This document shows positions 12,173 to 22,418 of a stretch of DNA of 35,312 nt, in pieces. Below the pieces are notes generated by a model that was given only the letters and a program-made list of their open reading frames with translations, had not been told where the DNA came from and did not search any database. The stretch comes from Psilocybe azurescens (taxonomy: Eukaryota; Basidiomycota; Agaricomycetes; Agaricales; Agrocybaceae): assembly GCA_023853785.1 (NCBI GenBank), contig JAJIRX010000625.1, positions 1-35,312 on the forward strand. The letters run 5' to 3'. Both the position numbers and the translations under genes were made by a program. Position 1 is the stretch's first letter. The number at the start of each line of letters is the position of its first letter.

Positions 12173-13034
12173 TCGTAGTGTCAATGGCAGTCAGTGAATC
12201 CAATCTTTTTGCCTGTATACAAACTCTACTACATAGACACAAATACCTGAGAGGAAAGTGAGGTCACACCTCAGAGGATCTGACTAGCGATACTAGTATA
12301 ACCCGCAAATACGCCCAATGTCGGTTACATACTCTGACGAGTGTTTGCAACACAGAAATACGATCGCTGATCTTCAACGCTTGTAGAGCTGGTTCGGCTC
12401 ACGGGTTGGCTTGCCTCACCTGTTGACAAAGATATTATAGTCTCGCTCCCAGATCATCCGGACAAGGATATTCTTGCTACCTGTACATCCCCTTGTAGCT
12501 TTCAATATTTGTGTAGTACCGATATCAATTACTGAGACGGCTTTTCATTACTGACAGTGAATTCACTTGCGCTGGAGTGAGTCGATTGTTGGTTTCGTTG
12601 GCGTCAAACATCACGAATCAAAGACCAAGTAGATTACTATTTTCAACATACTAGACCGACTTTCTGTCATAGCTGCCACGCTCTCGATATGGTTGAAGTG
12701 AGCAAGTAGAGCAACGATGACGGACCAAATTTTCCGTTTAATTCTTTAGGAGGTTCTTAACCCCATAACTGTCCTTGCTCTCACATTTTTAGGGACATCC
12801 GGATGCATCAGCGATCAGCGATCATCTTTATTTGGTAATCGTACGACTTAGGGCAACGGGACGTTGCCCCAAACTTAGTGTGCGCTCAAGGACACGCTTA
12901 TGTACATTCTAACACGATCTAGTCTATACTAACCACCTAACCTAACCGGCCACTCTAGTCCAACTACTTAAAAACGTCTAACATAGCTAGAAGTAGTATT
13001 TTTAAAATACTCAGGGCAATCCCAATTGCCCTAA
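12173..13034. other. Non-coding tail of NACHT copy B
   Basis: Colinear with 3,050-3,863 plus 4,050-4,084 of unit A, with an extra stretch of about 40 nt near 12,726-12,768. No conserved open frame. Contains hairpins at 12,851-12,869 and 13,013-13,032. Confidence 0.5.
12851..12869. repeat. Stem-loop, GGGCAAC/GTTGCCC, unit B
   Basis: Seven-base stem with a 5-nt loop (GGGAC). It is the flipped counterpart of 3,702-3,720 in unit A. Confidence 0.6.
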
Positions 13035-14069
13035 CATCGGCAAAACCGACAAAACCATATATTACATTGTGGCCTATATAAGGTAAGTCAATCATTTTGA
13101 GGCTATATATGGGTGATTGAAACCTTTGTGCATCCTTGGAAAGTCATACAAACATTGTATTACGTTACTATGCCCACTAATTATTCTAGTATTTTGAATT
13201 GGTTGAGTAAGAATTAAGGCAGTATTAAATTTAAGCCAAATATTTATTCAACTTTACTTTCAGTGGTAATTTTTGGTGGACCATTGAGGTACGTTGCATT
13301 TTTTGACAACCTTTTCTGTATTCTTGTAAGTTGCAATAAGCATAAGTTTGGTATGTAAAATACACTAAACATTGGTACGAGATTTAATTGTCTATCAATT
13401 ATTTTGGCTCTCCCAGATAGGCCGCTTTTTAGATAGTGACATAGACTGTCGCGTACTTATATACAGTAATGACGTATTAGTGTAGTAGTTAGAATAGGTA
13501 TTTAATTGTGTTTCTACGAAGGTGGTGGTTCAATCCTGGTAAAAGGCATTTCAATTAAATGTGATAATCTGAATAATCAATTGGAGTTATATGGGAAGAG
13601 TGCTATGTATTTTATAGCAACATTAAATGATCCAATATTTTACTGTAAAATTGGCCCTTGGTGGCTGTGGAAAATTGTTTTGTCATGCAAGGTTAACAAA
13701 GATTACCTGCCAAAGGCAGGGTATTTTGCATGTATGAAATTCGCTAGTTGCAATCTAGTACATAGATGTAAATAAACACCATATATATAGATAAAAATTA
13801 TCAGGACTCCTGTTGGCAATTTGTAATAAATACTAAATATCATACCATAGTACAATTCCTTCGGCTGGTAATAGCGGACGAAGTCCGCTCTTTGAGTTTA
13901 AGCTACCTTACAAGGACTACCAAGGTTTTATTTTTAGCTAATTCTGGGCGTGACTTACAAATAAGGAGTCTATTTGTTTCACTTTGCCATGCCTTTTGGG
14001 CATTTGCATCATTTGTTGCCTTTCAAGGGCATTGGATTCCAATACATTCTTTTTGCGGTTTTGCCGATG
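13035..14069. mobile_element. 1,035-bp element with perfect 14-bp terminal inverted repeats
   Basis: Ends are CATCGGCAAAACCG (13,035-13,048) and its exact reverse complement (14,056-14,069); similarity extends about 5 nt further with one gap. In unit A the flanks join directly (CCCTAA then GTAC at 4,079-4,088). In unit B the element is bordered by AA on both sides, which suggests a 2-bp target duplication. It is AT-rich and holds a nested hairpin element (13,705-13,898). Inside are a frame of 89 codons (13,506-13,775) and one of 62 codons that runs past the right end; neither resembles a transposase. I read it as a non-autonomous DNA transposon of unknown superfamily. Confidence 0.8.
13705..13898 (+). 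mobile_element. Short hairpin element, copy ii (194 bp), nested
   Basis: Starts with the hairpin ACCTGCCAAAGGCAGG and ends just after the hairpin AGCGGAC-GAA-GTCCGCT and TTTGAGTT. A third small palindrome, CAGGACTCCTG, lies in the middle. It is inside the 1,035-bp element, so there is no empty site to compare. Confidence 0.65.
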
Positions 14070-14185
14070 AAGTACCATAAAATTTATTTTTGAAAACAAT
14101 TTGAAAAGGTACATTCATCAGGAATTAAACCATCGAGCACACAATTAATAACTCGCATCAATTATCACACTACCCAACCGACATT

Positions 14186-14385
14186 ACCTGCCTTCGGCAG
14201 GATATTTTGCATGTATGAAATTCGTTAGTTTGCAATCTAGTACATAAATGTAAACAACCACCATATAAATAGCAGATACAATTTCCAAGTTGGCAATTTG
14301 TAATAAATATTAAATTAAAAATATCATGCCGTAGTATAATTTCCTTCGGCGAAGTAATAGCGGACGAAGTCCGCTCTTTCGAGTT
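14186..14385 (+). mobile_element. Short hairpin element, copy iii (200 bp)
   Basis: Begins ACCTGCC-TTC-GGCAGG (perfect hairpin with a TTC loop) and ends with the AGCGGAC/GTCCGCT hairpin followed by TTTCGAGTT. Unit A has the uninterrupted site GACATTTGTAC at 4,180-4,190; here TT stands on both sides of the insert, consistent with a 2-bp TT target duplication. AT-rich and non-coding. Confidence 0.75.
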
Positions 14386-14558
14386 TGTACTTAATGGTTA
14401 TAAATAACTATATCCCCTTAAATTTTACATATTTCTTTTTAAGGAATGTGAGACGGGAGAGGAACGCAAGTTATTGAATCCCTACGACTTTCTTCTTTCT
14501 TGCTTCCTTTTTCAGGGTTCTGCGCAATTCTCGTCGAAGTGCACGGAAAGTGACTGAC

Positions 14559-16576
14559 ATGGGTTCTACTTCGTCGATACTGAGCGTCTTCTCCGGCTGC
14601 CTCCAGCACAAGCCCACAGCGGCAGCGGCCAGTCTTTCCATGAGCTCATGCCGTGTTGCGTTCTGTGCTGTGTTGACAGGAAACGGGAGTGTTGGCTAGA
14701 ATACAGGACACGTAACCGAATGAGCACTCATACACATATCTTATACCAGCTACTAATGACCCAACGCCGTGGGTTTTCTGCTTCTCTACCCCTCTACCCT
14801 CTGTCCCCCTGTCCTTTTCCTGCCAATGTAGGGAGACGACGATCCGCGCAACGGTTTCTCATGTTTACTGAATACTCATAGGTCCTAGCCCAGCGCGTAT
14901 GTGATCGACCATCAGAGGATGAAGGAGCGAATGTCGCATATCGTGCGGTCGAAAGAGGGATGAGAGATCTGCTGCCTCTTTCCTCCCCTCCCTTCTTTCC
15001 TCCCTTCTTTCTTTCCTTCCTCCTTCCTCCCCTTTTTCTTCTCTCCTCCTCCTCTATTTCCCTTTTTCCCTTGCGTCCCCTCTTCACACATCCTTCCTAA
15101 TGAGCACACAAACTAAAATTTCCCCTCCCCCTCTCAAAAATACAGCGAAATGGTCAACGTAACATCCCACCTCCCGTTCAGCCTGCACAACAAAAAGCCC
15201 AGATCCTCCTCGCTCTCTGCGGTGGACGTATCCACCTCCACCTCCACCTCTTTTTCCTCGCTCTCGCTCTCGGCATCGGCGTCGACACTATGCTCCGCGC
15301 GGAATTTGAAGTTGAATCGGCGGTCGCTCAATTTCACCCCATATGCTTCGTATAATGCGGGCGCTGCGGGAAATTTGCAGGGTCATATGTGTGAGCCGCT
15401 GACGAGCGGGAGCGGGAGTGGCGCGATCGTCGCCCCTCTACCAGGACACGGAGCGGGAGCAGGAGAACCGTCCAGGTCATCGTCCCTCGCATCCCGTGAG
15501 ACGTCCTTGCATGACCGCGACGAGGAGAGAGAGAGATGGGCAGGTGGATGCCGGTCCTGAACGTGCGCCTTGTGCAGGACGTGCTGTTCATCCCTACTGC
15601 TGTTGCTGCGGGGAAGAAGGCACAGGTGGTGGGTAAGGAGGCAGGAGGGAGCGTGGTCTAGGCGGGGTCGTGCGAGAGGAAGAACGTCGGTGTGGATGTG
15701 GTTAACCAAGCTCGAGCTCGAGCTCGAGCTAATGCCACAGAGGAAGTTGAAGAAGGAGAAGCCCAAGCGGTCGCGCGGCCCCGCGATCCTCATCCAACCT
15801 CCCCTTCACGTCCGTCGCCATCACGATCTTCCTATTCTTCGTCGTTAACCTCGTCCTCTTCGTCGTCGGAGCCATCACTCCGCTCTCCATTTCCATCTCC
15901 TTCCTCGCCTAAAATGGAGGGCGATGCATCGACGCACCACCCGACACTTTGTGTGGCGCTGGCCCCAGGTTGGGGGATGCGGGGCCGCTGGTTGTTGACT
16001 GGGGCGATTGAAGATTGGAGGGTGGCGATATGAGCGCCGCGGATGGGGGCTCGGGCTAGTGGGCATGGATAGCTGGGTGTGCTGGTCATGCTAGTTGTGG
16101 TTATTTGGTTATTTATGACGGTGAAGGATTCCACAGTGCGTCTATCCGTGGCTACCTCCACCCTCACGTCCGCGTCCGCGTCAAGACTCGAGTCCATGTG
16201 TGTCCCCACCCCGATTCCGCGCATACATCCACCTTCACCTCACCTCCACCCCCATATCCGCGTTTATCTAATATATCTATATCCGACTACTGCTGCCCAA
16301 AATGCCACTAATGTTGCTAACACCGTCAATATCAATACCAATACCACCGACACTACTACCAATATCAATATCGATACCACAGTTGCATCGCCGGTAATAT
16401 CTCCACCTTTACCACCACGCTGCTCTAACGGGTCACGACAACCAATACCATCATTGTGCGCGTGTGCGCGGGGTCGTGGCTATCCTATCCTATCCTATCC
16501 TATCGACCTAGCAAATGCAATGCAGTTCGTCACCCAAATTCACGCTCCTTCATCCGAGTCATCTTCAGCTTATTGA
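14559..16576 (+). CDS. Hypothetical Ser/Pro-rich locus, copy B (structure uncertain)
   Basis: Paralogue of 4,350-6,133 and likewise not recognised. Shared pieces: ATG at 14,559 (MGSTSSILSVFSGC; Gly-2 and Ser-6 fit an N-myristoylation start); KRECWLEYRT to LYQLLMT (about 14,681-14,768); MVNVTSHLPF to YNAGAAGNLQGHM (15,150-15,560); a Ser/Pro tail (15,692-16,033); and a Thr/Asn-rich frame (16,079-16,576). Relative to copy A the first donor GTGAG has become ATGAG, and one extra base near 14,872 breaks the RRRSAQR block before its end, so this copy is probably non-functional at its 5' end. A poly-pyrimidine run (about 14,970-15,070) precedes the third block. Confidence 0.3.
15709..15730. repeat. 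Perfect 22-nt palindrome of AGCTCG units
   Basis: An alternating AGCTCG/CTCGAG run that is fully self-complementary. In unit A the matching place (about 5,298-5,312) is a shorter AAGCTTGAGCTTG, so the run expanded in unit B or shrank in A. It encodes Arg-Ala repeats in the frame used by the Ser/Pro tail. Confidence 0.7.
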
Positions 16577-17640
16577 GTGTGATCCCTTTCCTTCCCCACA
16601 ACTTGGACGTTTAAACTTCAGACTGTGGAGTGAATGAAATGAAACGACAATCCAACGAATCGAAGGCAGGAATAAAGCGCGAACCACCACCACTCCAAGC
16701 ACTTTTTTGCTTTTTGTTTAGGTTCCTCGTTCCCGGGTTGGTTGGTTGCAGGCTCCATCCATTGGATGTTCATGATTCAGAGACTTGTAAGTTGTGGAAT
16801 GTGGAAAAGGCGATGCGAGCTTGGGCTCTTAGATCTCACTCAGAGTCAATGCCGCAGCGCGGTATCCGTCGGTCTACCCACGGTGACCAGGCTGTTCTAC
16901 TATGTAATCTTAATCCATATGATATGTACAATGTACACCGTGTCAATCCCTGTGTATTCATACAAGACGTATCTGGGTACTCGTATACTGTATAAGCGCT
17001 GAGGTACTGTGCATTTAGGGCAATCAAAAGCAAAAGATGGAACCAAAACTCTTATTTGTAGTCTAAAAGCTGGGAGGTTATCGAGGCTTTGACCTTGATC
17101 ATGGGGGACATGAGCAGCGGGGGTAGTAGGGGACAGAAATAGCCTTGGAGTCTGGGCCTGGATCTGTAAGTTATGTATACAAAGTTTCGGCACCTTGGGG
17201 ACGAAATTCACACTCGCACTCGGAACGGGGGAAAAGGAGGTGGTGTGCCGGAGATTTGGAGCCCGGTTGTTTTCTTCAGTATAAGTATCCAGGGGTGTAT
17301 GCAGACAGACCAGAAGGATCTGAGTATCGAGCGTACAGTACAGAAATCTAGACGCAGCGCAAGCTGAAGCGCTAAAGAATTGTTGGGTCTCTACAGAGTA
17401 ATGAGCCGAGATTTAGATAAGGAAGGGGACAATTAGTTTGGTACCTCAGAGCGCCAATGGATGCTCAGCACACGGTTTTCCGCTGGCACCGCGTCCATTG
17501 AAATAAAGGGGGAAAGGAATACGTCATGGCAAATGAACGAAGATAGGGTTACAAAAGTATACACAGAATCTACATTATATAATGTACCGCATGGAGAATT
17601 TACCGTTATAAATGCTAAAGGCGCACAGGGAAAAGGTCGT
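16577..17640. other. Non-coding stretch, unit B
   Basis: Contains TATCC repeats just upstream (16,478-16,504) and sequence colinear with 6,640-7,395 of unit A. No frame conserved with unit A was found. Confidence 0.4.
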
Positions 17641-17642
17641 GG

Positions 17643-17775
17643 GACGTATGAGTGGGGATGCTGATGGTAAGAAGCAGAATGCGGAGCGCAAGAATTATGA
17701 TGCTAGTTGTGGTACAGGTTATGCGAACGCTGAGGGCGAGCCAAAGGCAGATACTGTTGCATTTCGTTCCTTGCC
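17643..17775 (+). other. Short frame conserved between units, copy B
   Basis: Reads MSGDADGKKQNAER, then NYDASC and GEPKA, matching 7,400-7,540. It has an ATG in frame at 17,648 that copy A lacks (GTG there). The reverse strand is also open. Confidence 0.25.
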
Positions 17776-18655
17776 TCCATTTGGTAGATTTGTCGCGTGT
17801 GCTTTTCATATATTGTCTTCGTTCGTATATTTTAAGTAGGCGAATATATTAATTATTTCTGTACAGATCACAGGAAAGCGCCATATGCCTAACGTAGACA
17901 CAACTTAGATTGCATCGAATCAACGAAGGCGTGGATGCTATTAATATTGAGTCCCTTCAACATTTTTTGTAGACATTATCAAATTTGTCTCAATATGCCG
18001 ACTATTTTGTCAGTATCAGAGTCCTTGAGACAGCGCTTCTTGAGGTGCTCGAATATGGCGCATCAGACTTATAGTTGGTCAGTCAACACGACGCGCTGAT
18101 TAGATTGCACTGATTACTAGATTAGATCCCTTCAGTCGATCGCACACACAACATCGCTAAACAGGCCGCGGACATGATGACGGCTAGTGCGATAGAGTCC
18201 TAGACTGTGGGATCTGAAGGAATTGGCTATCATGTATTCTACTGGTAATTGGTCGCTGTTCGTATTCTCTCTATTCCTTTCGATAACGTTTCTTTGCCTG
18301 TAAAAATTGGTGCATAGATTTACAGAGCTTTCCGGTCGTATGGGAGGCTGATATTCTATTGGATCTGCTCAACCCCGTAGCCTTCAAGTTGATGCACGAC
18401 ACGTCCTATTTTCAGTCATATAGCGTCACCCCGAATATCGATAGGTGCTGCACGAACATCGCTTTGCGTACCATCTCAGACGTTCCATTACCTCGGGGAT
18501 ATTGAGCAGGCGCAGGCTGTTGTCGCTATGCAATGTCAGATGGGGAATTGTATGGAAAACAGATACCTTTCCGGGGTGGCGTCCAGTACTTTGATGCAAG
18601 TCGGCAAGATACCGCTAACGACATTTCTACTTTCGAGTATGAAGAAATATTATTT
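17776..18655. other. Unit B-specific insertion, about 880 bp
   Basis: Absent from unit A, where 7,540 joins directly to 7,565. I found no terminal inverted repeats, no long ORF and no recognisable protein. About 50 bp near 18,100-18,150 (TTAGAT repeats followed by CAGTC-ATCGC-like sequence) resembles 23,265-23,325. Confidence 0.5.
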
Positions 18656-18734
18656 GTTTTAGATGCGGAGATAGCCTCAGTATTTACTTGTTCCTCGAAA
18701 TCCACCGCCGCCTGCAGATCACGCTACGGATAGG

Positions 18735-19034
18735 CCAATGGAAATGACTACCTCCCAAATCTGTGGGTTTTTCTCCCGAAAGGGTATGGGTTACGAGCTA
18801 CTGGGGACCTATATAAATTATGGGGTCCAATTCTCCGCCCATCGAGTGAGTGGACGAGGTTTTCTATGAGATGTGAGGGGTTCATGGGTTTTCAGAAGTA
18901 TGGGCTATGAAGGGTTCAACTATACCTGACTTCAAGTTCGCCACAAACGTGCATGACTGTGCCGCTTTACGTATAGCATTCTTCCATTCGCAATGTCTCT
19001 CACAACAGCATCGGGCTGGTATAGTTGCGACTTG
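18735..19034. other. Unit B-specific insertion, about 300 bp
   Basis: Lies between sequences that are adjacent in unit A (about 7,638/7,645). No coding content or terminal repeats seen. From 19,035 the colinearity with 7,645-8,155 resumes. Confidence 0.5.
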
Positions 19035-19556
19035 CCATCACAGTCATCGACGCAGAAGACTAAACGGCAGACGTGCCGCGCTAGTTCTGAGCCGCATTAA
19101 TCGCTCGAAGTCAGTTTCTATGCCCTGGAAATGACAAATCTCTCATACTCATCTAAATTCTGTTAGACTGAAGGTCACAAGGCTATCGCAGGTGAGTTTA
19201 TCTGGAAGGATCAATGATCATGCAGAGGTAAATCAGGTACAATGTTACTGACTACTGTACCTTGCGGACATTCTCTGCCAACTGCTTTGAATGATCGTCC
19301 TTCTGTCAACATTTGGTTCGTTGTGCCATCCAGTTCAATGAAAGCGCGTAGATCTATTGTATAACCGATCATACTCATACGCTGGCGAGTCGGTGCTGGT
19401 AATCAGGCTACAGTTGTGCTATCACCAAGTAGACCCATTATGGTCCAGAAGTTTCTGCAGACGATGCTTCTATCCAATGTAACCCAGCGGACAACTCCAA
19501 GTTTACGAAATTCGGTAAAGATGTTCGAAACGGTGACAGTCATCTTCTTCTGAGTC

Positions 19557-20301
19557 ATTAATTAGAACATGTCTTCGATGGGTTCTGTTATACAGTTCTC
19601 TGTGAAGATCACCGACATGAGGTTTCTTTCTTCGTAATATGTAAGTATCGTCGCACAAATGCCGTACATCACTGTTAATCTCCGTTTTGTCAATGAGTCA
19701 TTTTTGCCCTTGATAGTTTGCAAAGAGATGGTATTCTCATTGACTTATAATCTGCTCTAGAGTAAGTCAACGCCTGGTCAATGTAGCACCTCTATCTATC
19801 CTAGACAAGGTTGTACACGGTTGCTCACGTTTTGTTGCCAATATACTGCTCCGAGAGTCTACAGCTGCATTTCGGCATTTTAATACGCATGTACGTCACA
19901 CAATGTCGCATAGAACAACGCCACTTCAATGGATTATGATACAACAAGGGCAGAGCGCAGTGTGACTACATCATCTGATTTAAGTCGGCACTTCGCATGA
20001 TGCCAAGTTATCGAAAGACTTTGATTTAGGGCTATACTCCTAAGCATCAGCAATACGAGAAAAAGTAGAAGTAGTATACGATATCAGGAAGCACAATCCT
20101 ATGTTTAGACCGATCTACCTGGGGTATGACAACCACATCTGGGATAAATCAAAACACTTTAGACTTGTGGTATGTGTGGCACCCGATTAGTGTCTGTAAA
20201 AATAAACTCTGTCTACGAAGAATGAGCACATGTCGTATGTTTTGTCCATCCTATGTTGCGAAAAACAATGGACGGAGTTGGAGAATGCCGAACCTACGAG
20301 C
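19557..20301. other. Intergenic region before tyrosinase
   Basis: Unique sequence beyond the duplication end. The open frame at 20,126-20,476 overlaps the tyrosinase start in another frame and has no recognisable content. Confidence 0.4.
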
Positions 20302-20307
20302 ATATAA
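20302..20307 (+). promoter_or_regulatory. TATA-like box of tyrosinase gene
   Basis: ATATAA in GCATATAAGCAG, about 90 nt before the ATG at 20,398. This is a fitting distance for a 5' UTR of about 60 nt. Pattern only. Confidence 0.45.
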
Positions 20308-20397
20308 GCAGCTTCACATACCTCGAAACTTCAGCAAGTTGCCTCTAACAGCTGCAGTGTCATATTCTGACCTCTATTCCACTCATCTCTACTTAAA

Positions 20398-22418
20398 ATG
20401 GCTAATCGACTCCTTGTTGAAGGCGCCTTACCCAGGCCTCCTCCTGGTGCACCTGCCCACCCGCGACTTGAGATAAGAAGATTCGTTGCGGATATCCGCC
20501 AATTCTCTCTTTACGTTCAAGCACTTCGTATGTTGTTATTCCGTCACGATTAACCTCATCGCTTACTATGACAATGAAGAGGCTTTCTATGACAGAGATA
20601 GAACCAATGTAGCGTCGCATTGGCAAATTGGTGGCATTCACGGCCAGCCATATGTTGATTGGGACGGTACACCCAGTGGTGGGCGCGGTTACTGTGTCCA
20701 TCGCACTGAGCTCTTCCCGACCTGGCATAGGCCATACGTCGTGCTCTTCGAAGTAAATATATAATATATGCATCAAATTCCGCGCCTTTACTTAATTAAT
20801 GTATATAGCAAGAGGTGCAGAGGATAGCCCGCCAAATTGCAGCAACATACACTTACGATCGACCTATCTGGGACGGAGCAGCAGCATCTCTCCGTCAACC
20901 GTACTGGGGATGGGATAACCTGGCTACAGTAGTCCCACCAGACCAGGTCATATTGTCGCCTACTGTTCAGATCATGAGGCCGAACAGCCCGGCGCTTGTA
21001 TCCGTTCCGAATCCGTTCTTGACATATACCTATCCACCTGGCGCAAACTCTGTCTTCATTCCACCCTTTAATGGATGGCCAAGAACCAGTCGCTACCCAG
21101 ATGGAGCCGGGAACAGCCAACCTGCACTACTTCGCTCGTATGTTACGATCTCTCCTTCAATAATATATTGTCTGATCGTAACCCACGTCCCTGAACAGAG
21201 CACTTCAAGCGGAAGCGCAACAAATCGTAAACAATACTCAAAGGCTCTTCTCGCTCACAACTTGGAATACATTCACTCTAGGAAGTGGGGCCACTACTGG
21301 TCTCGAGGGTATTCACGATACCGTTCATGTCAGAACAGGTGGAGGGGGCAATATGTCATCTGTGCCAGTCGCCGGTAGGTGATTTTGATTAACTGACTCC
21401 AAACAATAAGTATTGACGAGTGACATAATTTAGCTTTCGATCCTATTTTCTACCTGCATCACGCTCAGGTCGACCGTGTTATCGATCAATGGTACCGTAG
21501 ACATCGCGTATGGACACCAAACGCAGCCAGTAAGCACATAATTCTCACACAGCTCGGTTATATCATCACTGACCACATGAGGTAGATCTATTGCCATTCC
21601 GACGCACTCAGGCCGCCTACTGGCAATCTCCAGCCATCATTGATAATAATGCCGTCTTCAACTATAGCTATGATATTATAAATAGCACACAATCCGCATT
21701 CAGCGAGGGTGCCGCAGTGGATGAACCAAGTAAGATGTCTGTCACTCAGCTTCAGTTCCTTTCCCTCATGTCATCCTCTACAGCGACAGCTACCAACTCT
21801 GTAGCTCTGGAGTGGAGTGTCCGTGTGCAATGCAAAGAGTATGAAGTTGGAGGCAGTTTCTCTGTCTACATCTTCATCGCAAACGAAGTCCCTCCTAATC
21901 ACGCAGAGTGGCTTTTGCACCCTACCTTTGCAGGCACCTTTGATGTCTTCGCTAACCCAAACCCGGAGCAATGTGAAAACTGTAGCGCGCATGCTGACGA
22001 CATCGTTAAAGGGTTCGTGCACATCAACAGCAAACTCCTCGAGAGGTCTAAACAGTCCTCTGTCGAACCTGATGTTGTGGTGCCCTATCTAAAGCAACAC
22101 CTGAGCTGGGCAGTCACCAAGGCATGTTTGGTTCAGTATCTACTGCTATATGACTCTCACACTGCGAGTTAATTTTAGGCAAACGGAGAAGTTGTTGAAC
22201 TGAAAAAGTTCCCATCGCTTGAAGTGACGGTGTTATGCACGCCCTCGACCTTCCTGCTGGTGCGGATTACCCTCTGGAAGGCCAACCGAAGATTTACCCA
22301 GACATTACACGCGGCCGTGTCGGTGGAGAACATGCTGCCTGAAAGTAGCCACCAGGCACCTACTCGCCTTGGTCAGCAACACTTGAATAAGAAGTTCGTT
22401 CAAATTGTATTTGTATAG
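20398..22418 (+). CDS. Tyrosinase (polyphenol oxidase), seven exons
   Basis: Exons: 20,398-20,527, 20,580-20,752, 20,809-21,137, 21,199-21,374, 21,434-21,529, 21,586-22,121 and 22,179-22,418; phases agree and give about 559 aa, the usual size of mushroom enzymes. Tyrosinases hydroxylate monophenols and oxidise diphenols to quinones using a type-3 dicopper centre. CuA histidines are visible in QIGGIHG, GYCVH (Cys for the Cys-His thioether) and FPTWHRPY. CuB is in [10 protein letters not shown] and [14 protein letters not shown]. The C-terminal domain contains GGSFSVYIF and a Cys-x2-Cys (CENC). Intron 6 is GC-AG. No signal peptide is seen, as expected for a cytosolic proenzyme. In exon 7 the frame after SLEVTV lacks family-like sequence, whereas the frame one base over reads [17 protein letters not shown] and ITRGRVGG to a stop at 22,342. 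A 1-nt loss near 22,230 is likely. The catalytic core is unaffected. Confidence 0.92.

Larger units (their letters stand above)
9111..19556 (+). repeat. Segmental duplication, unit B
   Basis: Same-orientation partner of 1-8,155; see unit A for gene order. The unit probably starts further upstream, with the NACHT start at 8,743, but the matching part of unit A lies before the window. Homology ends abruptly near 19,556, about 840 bp before the tyrosinase start, so the breakpoint lies in that intergenic stretch. Confidence 0.9.

Noticed and set aside
13470..13545. tRNA or SINE-like A and B boxes (TAGTGTAGTAGTTAG, GGTTCAATCC)
   Set aside because: The acceptor and T stems do not pair and the B box is one base short. 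No tRNA fold could be drawn, and no poly-A or tail repeat follows.
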